Assembly (NCBI GenBank): GCA_001412335.1
Contig: LKUF01000237.1
Span: 1 to 11,743 of the forward strand
DNA: 11,743 nt
Direction: 5' to 3'
From: Methanolinea sp. SDB
GTDB lineage: Archaea > Halobacteriota > Methanomicrobia > Methanomicrobiales > Methanospirillaceae
Shown: piece after piece, positions 1 to 5,496 of the stretch
Numbering within the stretch: position 1 is the first letter of the stretch
Layout: each line of letters starts with the position of its first letter
Made by a program: the position numbers and the translations under genes
Notes under the pieces: generated by a model
What the model was told of the DNA's origin: nothing
The model's input: the letters and a program-made list of their open reading frames with translations, nothing else
The model's database searches: none

Positions 1-58
1 ACTGTGAATCAGCCTCGCGGTATTTTTTCGGGCGACGGCGTGCCATCGCACGTGGGGG

Positions 59-81
59 TGTGGGGGCGGATATCCCCCACA
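59..81. repeat. GC-rich 8-bp inverted repeat (stem-loop)
   Basis: TGTGGGGG at 59-66 is perfectly complementary to CCCCCACA at 74-81, with a 7-base loop. A second copy of GTGGGGG at 52-58 could pair with the same 3' arm, so two alternative hairpins are possible. It lies downstream of the minus-strand gene that ends at 175, and may belong to that gene's 3' flank or to a neighbour beyond the window. No gene is visible in 1-174. Confidence 0.5.
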
Positions 82-132
82 AAATGATCCGGTTCATCAA
101 TCCTGCCCACACCAGGGAGAAAAGAGCCATAC

Positions 133-161
133 AAAATGAAAATGGCGTAAGCCTTTTTCAT
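133..161 (-). terminator. Candidate terminator hairpin after the AIR synthase-like gene
   Basis: The arms 136-146 and 151-161 form an 11-bp stem with one T-T mismatch and a four-base loop. Read on the minus strand, the stem lies about 14 bases past the TAA stop, and is preceded by a T6 run and followed by TTTT. Archaeal terminators depend mainly on T-rich stretches, which are present on both sides. Assignment as a terminator is inference. Confidence 0.4.
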
Positions 162-174
162 ATAAAAAAGGGTA

Positions 175-1512
175 TTATGACGAAAGCTGCCTGATCACGC
201 GGTTCTTCTTTTCTATGGCTGCATCGGCAGCGCGACGAACGGCAGTCTTCATGGTGAAAAAGTCAGCCCTGTTCCTGTCCACGACCTTTTTCACAGGTGT
301 ATATGCCGACTCCCTGAACCTGGGGGTGAAATCCTCTTCCCGGCCGTCAACCACCAGGGCGGCCTCAGGCGGCCCTGCCTCGACCCGGCCGATCTCCGCG
401 ACTCTGACACCGATGCTGTCCATCAGGCCGGTGATGGCGGGGACGGCCTGGCGGGGTGCCACGAGGAGGAGCGCATCGAGCGAGACCCCAAGGTAATCGA
501 TCTTCAACGATTCCAGCATCTCTCCGACTGCGGGATCGACAAGGCCACGGACATGCTCCTCCTCGATTATTATCCTGCAGTTGGCGGTCTCTGCGATCTC
601 GTATACATCTCCCCTGAGCCCCCCGTTGGTCACATCGGTCATGGCATGTATCTCGTGTATGACCGGGTCTGCAAGGAGTGCCTCGCAGGCGCGAAGGAAC
701 TGGAGGTTGATGGTCTTCTCGACCACCTCGGAAAAACCCGAATAAATTGCCGCTGTGGCAATCGTTCCGCCACCAGCACCCTCGGTCATGAGGAGGACGT
801 CCCCGGGCGCAGTCCCCTTCCGGGCAGTCATGTAGGTTGCAACACCGACTGCCCCCACGCACCCGGTCAGCCTCCCGCCAAGGACCATGTCTCCGCCGAT
901 CCGGAGTGTTGATCCGGTCACGAGAGGTACATCCATAAGATCGGAGACCACGGTGATACCTGCGGTGTAATCAAAGATCTTTGCGACATCGCCGTCGTCG
1001 GCGACGTGGATATCAGATAAGAGGGCAAGGGGCCGCGCCCCCATCACATATACATCCCTCAAAGTCGCCCGCGTCACGTGGAAGCCGGCCAGGAACGGGA
1101 AGTCTGAGAGCCGGGAATGCATCCCGTCAACCGTACTGATAACATATTGTCTCTCCTCCCCGGAGCCCTCCATGGCAACGGCTCCTGCATCGTCCATCTC
1201 ATCGACTCCCACCGAGGCAGAGGTCTTCCCGATGATACGTGCCAGTTCGCGGTGGGCGAAGAAGTCACCTGTTCCACGGGAGCCGACACCGAACTCCCCC
1301 ATACCGACACCTGAACGTTCGAATTCAAAAAAATCCCCGTGAAGGCCGCTGCTGAACTTGACCTCCTGTATGACCGCGTCTGCCAGTTCTTCTGCATACT
1401 CTCTCCCTGCTCTATCCTTGAATTCAAGAATACGATCCGCCAGTCCGTTTCGTATCGCATCCTGACTGATGCCCAGGCGGATCTGCCGCCTGGCATACTC
1501 TTCCAGGTCCAT
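175..1512 (-). CDS. AIR synthase-related protein (PurM/SelD/HypE superfamily)
   Basis: A 445-residue protein with the fold signatures of the ATP-binding PurM/SelD/HypE superfamily. Visible motifs are MDDAGAV (106-112, the counterpart of the GDDAAV metal/ATP segment), TVDGMH (127-132), RDVYVMGARP (152-161, the counterpart of the NDLAAMGARP block) and TDVTNGG (292-298, the counterpart of the DxTxGG loop). Members of this superfamily bind ATP and phosphorylate or dehydrate small substrates or protein tails; the substrate here cannot be read from sequence. The protein is longer than PurM or HypE (about 330-350 residues): it has a charged helical N-terminal extension of about 75 residues, a glycine-rich stretch at 68-82, and a basic C-terminal tail. 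Relatives are annotated in methanogens simply as AIR synthase-related. The ATG start is forced, because an in-frame TGA lies 15 codons upstream with no other start between. No Shine-Dalgarno site precedes it. Confidence 0.85.
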   Translation of the reverse strand: MDLEEYARRQIRLGISQDAIRNGLADRILEFKDRAGREYAEELADAVIQEVKFSSGLHGDFFEFERSGVGMGEFGVGSRGTGDFFAHRELARIIGKTSASVGVDEMDDAGAVAMEGSGEERQYVISTVDGMHSRLSDFPFLAGFHVTRATLRDVYVMGARPLALLSDIHVADDGDVAKIFDYTAGITVVSDLMDVPLVTGSTLRIGGDMVLGGRLTGCVGAVGVATYMTARKGTAPGDVLLMTEGAGGGTIATAAIYSGFSEVVEKTINLQFLRACEALLADPVIHEIHAMTDVTNGGLRGDVYEIAETANCRIIIEEEHVRGLVDPAVGEMLESLKIDYLGVSLDALLLVAPRQAVPAITGLMDSIGVRVAEIGRVEAGPPEAALVVDGREEDFTPRFRESAYTPVKKVVDRNRADFFTMKTAVRRAADAAIEKKNRVIRQLSS

Positions 1513-1536
1513 GTTGTAGCTGTTGTCTCTGTCCTG

Positions 1537-1544
1537 ATAAAATT
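1537..1544 (-). promoter_or_regulatory. TATA-like element for a leaderless transcript
   Basis: On the minus strand the element reads AATTTTAT and is centred about 28 bases upstream of the ATG at 1512. That is the usual distance from an archaeal TATA box to the transcription start, so transcription would begin at or next to the A of the start codon. The lack of any ribosome binding site before that ATG fits a leaderless mRNA. Confidence 0.45.
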
Positions 1545-1605
1545 GTGCGGGTGATCAACAGTATCCCCGCGATACTCGCGATTCATGGCATCCGAACAGA
1601 AACAG

Positions 1606-1616
1606 GTATCTTAATG
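1606..1616 (+). promoter_or_regulatory. Weak TATA-like element for the beta-propeller gene
   Basis: GTATCTTAATG is the only AT-rich element at a plausible distance from the ATG at 1658. It would place the transcription start near 1637 and give a leader of about 20 bases containing GGAG at 1647-1650, seven bases before the ATG. The match to an archaeal TATA box is poor. Confidence 0.25.
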
Positions 1617-1657
1617 ACTACCGTCCGCATCTCTTTTTACAGGGTAGGAGCAGGAAG

Positions 1658-3034
1658 ATGAGTGATCTCCTGAGTAGATCGGGTGATGGGAAGACTGCCT
1701 TCATCCTGGCCGGACTATTGGTATTCCTCATCGGACTGTCAGTCCCCGTATCGGGGGTGGCTCCTGACTGGAGTTATGCTGTGGGAAGAGAGTATGTATC
1801 CGGTAGCGACATCGCGTCTGACGGTTCCGCGGTTGTAATCGGGACGACCATGGGCAAGGTGCATCTCTTGGACAGGGACGGAGATCTTCTCTGGACAGAA
1901 AGCGTTCCCGGCAGCCTGATGACAGAGATCTCACCGGATAATTCGTGCATCATCGTCGCCTCCCAGGAGTCGCTGGAGAAGGACAAGGGTGCAGTCCGCT
2001 GCTTTGACCGCAATGGAACACCAGTATGGAGAGACGTGACCGGATGGGTGACCGATATCGATCTTTCGGAGGACGCACGAAACCTGGTCGTCGGGACAAG
2101 AAGGGGGGATGTGATCGCTTTTGATCTGAATGGAGAAAGATTGGGACAGTACAACGACTTTCCAAAGACATATGTTATCAATGCCGCTGGCATCTCCGGA
2201 GACGGGACACGGATCGCCTACTCACTCTGTGAGATCAAACCTGCTCTCGAAGTGGTCACCGTGAGCAGTGGGAGAAGGACCGTCTCTTCGCGTGTAGAAA
2301 ATTCAAATCTCATTGATATAATTTCGTTATCATGGGACGGAAAGTGCATTGTAACAAAGAGTGGTGCGGGTTCCATGAGCGAATTGTCATTCTATGATGA
2401 GAAACCAAAAAAAATCTGGTCGAAATCACTCCCGAGAATTCACGATCTCGTGATCACAGAAGACGGGGGCCTCGTTCTTGTCGCATCGGAAGACTCGTAT
2501 CTGCGTGTCTATGCATGCTCCGGTGATCCACTCTGGAATTTTTCAAGGGCCGGTGGAATGACGTCCCTTTCGGTGAACCTCGAGAAAGGCATCATTGTAT
2601 CGGGATCAGGCGACGGGCATATCGATCTGTTGAACCTCTCCGGCGATCCTGTCTGCTCGATGCATGTTCAAAGATTCCCTGAAAGTGTTGTATCATCAGT
2701 AAAAATATCTGACGACGGCAGATCGCTTATTGCGGTACTGAATGATAAGGAGATCCTGTATTACACCCTCGATTCCTGCGAAAGCCCGGATACAAAAAAC
2801 GAGAAGATCTCGGAGTCTCCTAACAGCACAGTGGAGATCAGGGAAAGAACCGCGGGAAATCCCCAGAAAACACCTGTATTCGAGCAAAATACCAGTGTGA
2901 GGTTGTGGAACCCGGGTGGCAGAGCTGCTGAACAGGGTATAAACAGTGTGCTCCTTCCCTCTCATTCTTCCTTTTTTTTCACCCAGGGACTCAATTTCAC
3001 TTCTGGAGATCTGCGTTTTTTTGCTTTATTTTAG
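1658..3034 (+). CDS. Exported WD40/PQQ-like beta-propeller protein
   Basis: A 458-residue protein with a hydrophobic segment at about 13-33, serving as signal peptide or membrane anchor, followed by a run of blade-like repeats over about 35-375. The repeats show the pattern of a DG or GD turn, a hydrophobic strand, and W or Y endings: SDGSAVVIGT, DRDGDLLW, FDRNGTPVW, GDVIAFDLNGERL, EDGGLVLVAS, CSGDPLWNF and GDGHIDLLN. This is the look of an archaeal PQQ-like/WD40 propeller working outside the cell as a binding scaffold; the ligand is unknown. After the propeller comes a Ser/Thr/Asn-rich linker (about 378-425) and an unusual Phe-rich end containing SSFFF and RFFALF. There is no clear C-terminal anchor. 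The start is supported by GGAG seven bases upstream. It is transcribed divergently from the AIR synthase-like gene and is probably monocistronic, with T-rich sequence following. Confidence 0.75.
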   Translation: MSDLLSRSGDGKTAFILAGLLVFLIGLSVPVSGVAPDWSYAVGREYVSGSDIASDGSAVVIGTTMGKVHLLDRDGDLLWTESVPGSLMTEISPDNSCIIVASQESLEKDKGAVRCFDRNGTPVWRDVTGWVTDIDLSEDARNLVVGTRRGDVIAFDLNGERLGQYNDFPKTYVINAAGISGDGTRIAYSLCEIKPALEVVTVSSGRRTVSSRVENSNLIDIISLSWDGKCIVTKSGAGSMSELSFYDEKPKKIWSKSLPRIHDLVITEDGGLVLVASEDSYLRVYACSGDPLWNFSRAGGMTSLSVNLEKGIIVSGSGDGHIDLLNLSGDPVCSMHVQRFPESVVSSVKISDDGRSLIAVLNDKEILYYTLDSCESPDTKNEKISESPNSTVEIRERTAGNPQKTPVFEQNTSVRLWNPGGRAAEQGINSVLLPSHSSFFFTQGLNFTSGDLRFFALF

Positions 3035-3060
3035 ACTCCCGGAGAAGATGTGATCAGAGG

Positions 3061-3109
3061 GTTTCGAATAGGTTTTCGTGTCGATGTCTTCTCGAAACAT
3101 GAATTTTTT
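3061..3109 (+). terminator. Candidate terminator after the beta-propeller gene
   Basis: GTTTCGA at 3061-3067 is complementary to TCGAAAC at 3092-3098, with a 24-base loop, and a T6 run follows at 3104-3109. More T-rich sequence continues to about 3135. The hairpin is modest; the T-rich tract is the stronger argument for archaeal termination. Confidence 0.35.
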
Positions 3110-3150
3110 CCCATGATTTCCGTTTTAATATTTTCTGCGGGATAAAAAAT

Positions 3151-3165
3151 AAAAAGATTTATTAT
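3151..3165 (+). promoter_or_regulatory. BRE/TATA promoter of the PEGA-domain gene
   Basis: Purine-rich AAAAAGA (3151-3157) followed by TTTATTAT (3158-3165) resembles an archaeal BRE plus TATA box. It predicts a transcription start near 3188 and a leader of about 28 bases carrying GGGGTG at 3205-3210. The surrounding 3140-3200 stretch is clearly richer in A and T than the rest of the window. Confidence 0.55.
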
Positions 3166-3215
3166 AGCAGAATTTTATCTCTACTCGTTTATAATTGAAA
3201 AATTGGGGTGTCAAA

Positions 3216-4424
3216 ATGCAAAAAATTCTCATTTCTCTCACGGGAATAATCATTGTGTTACTGTGTGTCCAGTCAGCGGGTGCCGCATCAGTAACGATCA
3301 GTCCGCTCTGGGTGCAACCCGGTGATACAATCACCGTAACAGTCCACGATCTTTCTGATGGTTCGGATATCTCAATGAACTGGGAGGTATACATCGACGA
3401 ACCGGGTGATGAGTTTTCCTGGGACGTCGTCGGTCTTACATTTCCTGTCAACCTGAATGATGCGGATTTCTCGATCGAGAACCAGAATACCGCCACCAAC
3501 AGCGTGGTGCTGAAAAATGACGTACCGAATTATGGACAGCGGGAACTTGTACTCTCCGGAAATTCGGTAAACGGCATCTGGTCGGCATCTCACGGCGATG
3601 ATTTCATCAATGGCACATGGCCCGAGATACACAACGAGGGAACGGTATTGTCAGGAAAGAACAATGTCCTCTCTCTCGTCGGATGGCAGGGGACAAAAGG
3701 ACCCAATCCATTGATACCGCAGCAGACAGACGGAGGTCCGGATGACTTCTCCATTCCGATGGCGTTCGAGGGGTTCGATAACGGCTGGGTAAAATTTTCC
3801 ATCGTTGTGGACGGGCAGAATGTTGCTTCTGAGAAAGTGATCATCGGCTCGCCGCAATCCCGCACCGGCAACCTGTACATATCCACGATTCCGGGTGGTG
3901 CCGACATCTATATCGACGGCGTGTACTGGGGCAAGACTCCCGGATTCGTCCAGTCCATCCCACCCGGTCAGCACCATATCCTCATCACAAAGGAAGGGTG
4001 CACGAGCTATGAACGGGACATCTCGGTCAAGGCATATGGAATTACCGTGCTTGCCGGAATTAGACTCTCCGGGACCTCCGGAAGCGTCTTCATCTACTCC
4101 ATACCATCGAACGCCGATGTCTACCTGGACTCGGAGTTCATGGGAACGACACCCTTGACCCTCACCAATATAGAACCGGGATACCATACTCTCAGAGTAG
4201 CCAAGACAGGATATCGTGACTACAACAAGGAATTCCTTATGAGGGACGGCGAGCAGAAACGGCTCATTGTGCAACTCTGGTCGGGCGGAAAGATTCCATT
4301 TATCGCCAAGTCGGGCGGGACTGATACGGCAGGGGATTCTTCATCGCAATTAACGGCAGTTTCAGGGTTCGACAGGCTGCCAGAGAGCAGGATTGGGAAA
4401 GTCCTGGAATCAGGGAGATTGTAA
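3216..4424 (+). CDS. Secreted protein with two PEGA domains
   Basis: The ATG at 3216 is chosen over an in-frame TTG at 3195 because GGGGTG lies five bases before it and a clean signal peptide follows: a short basic start, a hydrophobic core (about 3-20), then a small-residue cleavage site near AGA-AS. The mature protein has an N-terminal domain of about 190 residues that begins as a short beta-rich unit (SVTISPLWVQPGDTITV) and is not assigned to a family. Two PEGA repeats follow at about 218-283 and 289-355, each with the pattern of a V/I strand, P-x-x-A-D-V/I-Y-L/I-D, G-x-T-P and PG-x-H. PEGA domains are short surface beta domains common in methanogen S-layer and envelope proteins. The tail after 355 is Gly/Ser-rich and ends without a membrane helix, so the protein is probably released or held non-covalently. 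The role is unknown, but extracellular adhesion or a structural role is likely. Confidence 0.8.
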   Translation: MQKILISLTGIIIVLLCVQSAGAASVTISPLWVQPGDTITVTVHDLSDGSDISMNWEVYIDEPGDEFSWDVVGLTFPVNLNDADFSIENQNTATNSVVLKNDVPNYGQRELVLSGNSVNGIWSASHGDDFINGTWPEIHNEGTVLSGKNNVLSLVGWQGTKGPNPLIPQQTDGGPDDFSIPMAFEGFDNGWVKFSIVVDGQNVASEKVIIGSPQSRTGNLYISTIPGGADIYIDGVYWGKTPGFVQSIPPGQHHILITKEGCTSYERDISVKAYGITVLAGIRLSGTSGSVFIYSIPSNADVYLDSEFMGTTPLTLTNIEPGYHTLRVAKTGYRDYNKEFLMRDGEQKRLIVQLWSGGKIPFIAKSGGTDTAGDSSSQLTAVSGFDRLPESRIGKVLESGRL

Positions 4425-4425
4425 A

Positions 4426-4454
4426 GCAGGGGATCTCTTTCTTCCTGCCCTTTT
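4426..4454 (+). terminator. Candidate terminator after the PEGA gene
   Basis: GCAGG (4426-4430) pairs with CCTGC (4444-4448) across a pyrimidine-rich loop and is followed by CCTTTT ending at 4454. It directly follows the TAA stop at 4422-4424. The stem is short, and the T/C-rich tract is the main support. The rest of the convergent gap 4425-4598 shows no gene. Confidence 0.35.
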
Positions 4455-4565
4455 GTCAGGCATCTTCTCCCCGACTCTTTTCAGGTGCGGGATTATTTCG
4501 GATTTCGGGTATCAAATCCTCATCCTTTCCCGGCAAATCCTGGCAGTATACAATATCTTTCTGCC

Positions 4566-4574
4566 TAAAAAAAC
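4566..4574 (-). terminator. T-rich termination tract for the small exported protein gene
   Basis: Read on the minus strand, this is a run of seven T bases about 25-33 bases past the TGA stop at 4599. Archaeal RNA polymerase stops at such T tracts without needing a stem. No convincing hairpin was seen next to it. Confidence 0.4.
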
Positions 4575-4598
4575 GTTATTTGGCCTTGATACTCAACT

Positions 4599-5096
4599 TC
4601 AGGGGTATCGGTGTGTTATAGAAGGTATCTCGATCTGGTCGGAAAACTGCTCTCTGTACCCGTCAGGGAAGGTCACAGTGGTCACTGACGGTGAGAAATC
4701 CGCCTTTACCAGGGGTGCAAACCAGTAACTCTTCAAGACCTTCTCGGCTTCCAAAAATGACATTGAAGGCGTTCTCACTATCGTCTGACCATCCTGATCC
4801 CTGACAGAAGCGAATTGGTCCACCGTAAAGACCGCCTGGCCGTTCGACACCGAGATCACCTGGACGGGTTTGCCGAAATTGTATTCGAGGGCCGACTTCA
4901 GTTCCTGTGCGGGATCAGCGATACGAAGAAAGACTGCCAGGTTTTCAAAAAAAGACAGCGAGTAGTCGAATGTTATCTGTGCCCTCCCTTGATCGTCCAG
5001 GCGAATATCCAACGATTCCGCGGTCATTGCCTGTCCAGGAACAGAGATGAGGCAGAATAAAACAATTGATGTAATGAATAATCTCTTTGTTATCAT
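4599..5096 (-). CDS. Small exported protein of unknown function
   Basis: A 165-residue protein beginning with a typical signal peptide: MITKR, a hydrophobic core to about residue 18, and a likely cleavage after GQA near residue 23. The mature part of about 140 residues is acidic and mixed alpha/beta, with no cysteines and no second membrane helix. The C-terminal third holds a compact pattern with FPDGY and IPSI, which looks like the conserved core of a family, but I do not recognise the family. The start is supported by GGTGG five bases upstream of the ATG. It is transcribed away from the MoxR operon across a 139-base gap, so shared control, or a role as client or partner of that membrane system, is possible but only inferred. 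It converges on the PEGA gene. Confidence 0.7.
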   Translation of the reverse strand: MITKRLFITSIVLFCLISVPGQAMTAESLDIRLDDQGRAQITFDYSLSFFENLAVFLRIADPAQELKSALEYNFGKPVQVISVSNGQAVFTVDQFASVRDQDGQTIVRTPSMSFLEAEKVLKSYWFAPLVKADFSPSVTTVTFPDGYREQFSDQIEIPSITHRYP

Positions 5097-5235
5097 CTAA
5101 TCCACCGGTGCCATTCTGTTGGCCGATCCACTCAATAAAGGTTTGCCTCCCGATTGAGAAGAGAGAAGACCCCCATTTACCCCCCCAAACAGCCGATAAT
5201 CTCTTCATCGAATAGAATCATACCAGAAAGTTGAG
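5097..5235. promoter_or_regulatory. Divergent promoter region between exported protein and MoxR operon
   Basis: On the minus strand, CTTTATTG (plus coordinates 5133-5140) is a TATA-like box about 40 bases before the ATG at 5096, with the GGTGG ribosome site between them. On the plus strand, GATAATCT (5194-5201) is the best but weak TATA candidate for the operon, placing its start near 5222 and giving a leader of about 14 bases. The first operon ATG lacks a good Shine-Dalgarno site: GTTGAG directly abuts it. Two C runs (5 and 7 bases) in 5170-5186 stand out between the promoters and could be a binding site. Operator function is not shown. Confidence 0.4.
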
Positions 5236-5496
5236 ATGAGGAAGAAAGCGCTCGCATTTCTCGGACTCATGATCTGGCTCATCCTTGTCATTGGATTCAT
5301 GCTCCTTGCAAAGACCCTTGACCTCGAGATCTTCTTCGTGCTCTGGCTCATCGGGACCCTTGTCATCGCAGAACTTGCCTCTGACGCTTCGGCTAACGCA
5401 GCATACATGCGCAATCTCCGCTATGTCATTGCCTGCGGTGTCTTTATATTCGGAATTATCGTGGCATTAAAGATACTGGAGATCCTGAACGCATGA
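5236..5496 (+). CDS. Small three-helix membrane protein, first gene of the MoxR operon
   Basis: An 86-residue, very hydrophobic protein with predicted membrane helices at about 7-25, 31-48 and 62-84, joined by a short loop containing ELASDASANAAYMRN. No catalytic motif or named family is recognised. Small membrane proteins recur beside DUF4129/MoxR genes in archaea, and this one probably belongs to the same membrane complex as the proteins that follow, perhaps as a packing or assembly subunit. Its stop overlaps the next gene's start as ATGA, so translation is likely coupled. The ATG at 5236 is chosen because the next ATG (codon 12) would cut into the first helix. Ribosome binding before it is weak, so the first transcript may have a very short leader. 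Confidence 0.7.
   Translation: MRKKALAFLGLMIWLILVIGFMLLAKTLDLEIFFVLWLIGTLVIAELASDASANAAYMRNLRYVIACGVFIFGIIVALKILEILNA

Noticed and set aside
365..862. 165-residue minus-strand reading frame inside the AIR synthase-like gene
   Set aside because: It overlaps the well-supported gene in another frame, is Arg/Gly/Cys-rich and low in complexity, and shows no family motif.
1556..1580. Small inverted repeat GTATC-GATAC and CGCG repeats between the first two genes as an operator
   Set aside because: The stem is only five bases and such short matches are common; there is no further support.
3035..3145. In-frame continuation past the TAG stop of the beta-propeller gene (36 open codons to TAA)
   Set aside because: An open stretch of that length is expected fairly often by chance, the sequence has no recognisable domain, and nothing in the window suggests pyrrolysine or readthrough.
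3195..3215. TTG at 3195 as start of the PEGA gene
   Set aside because: It puts WGV residues before the signal peptide and lacks a ribosome site, while the ATG at 3216 has GGGGTG at the right spacing.
3651..4274. 207-residue minus-strand reading frame opposite the PEGA gene
   Set aside because: It lies antisense to clear PEGA coding sequence, has no ribosome site or motif, and its composition looks like a shadow frame.
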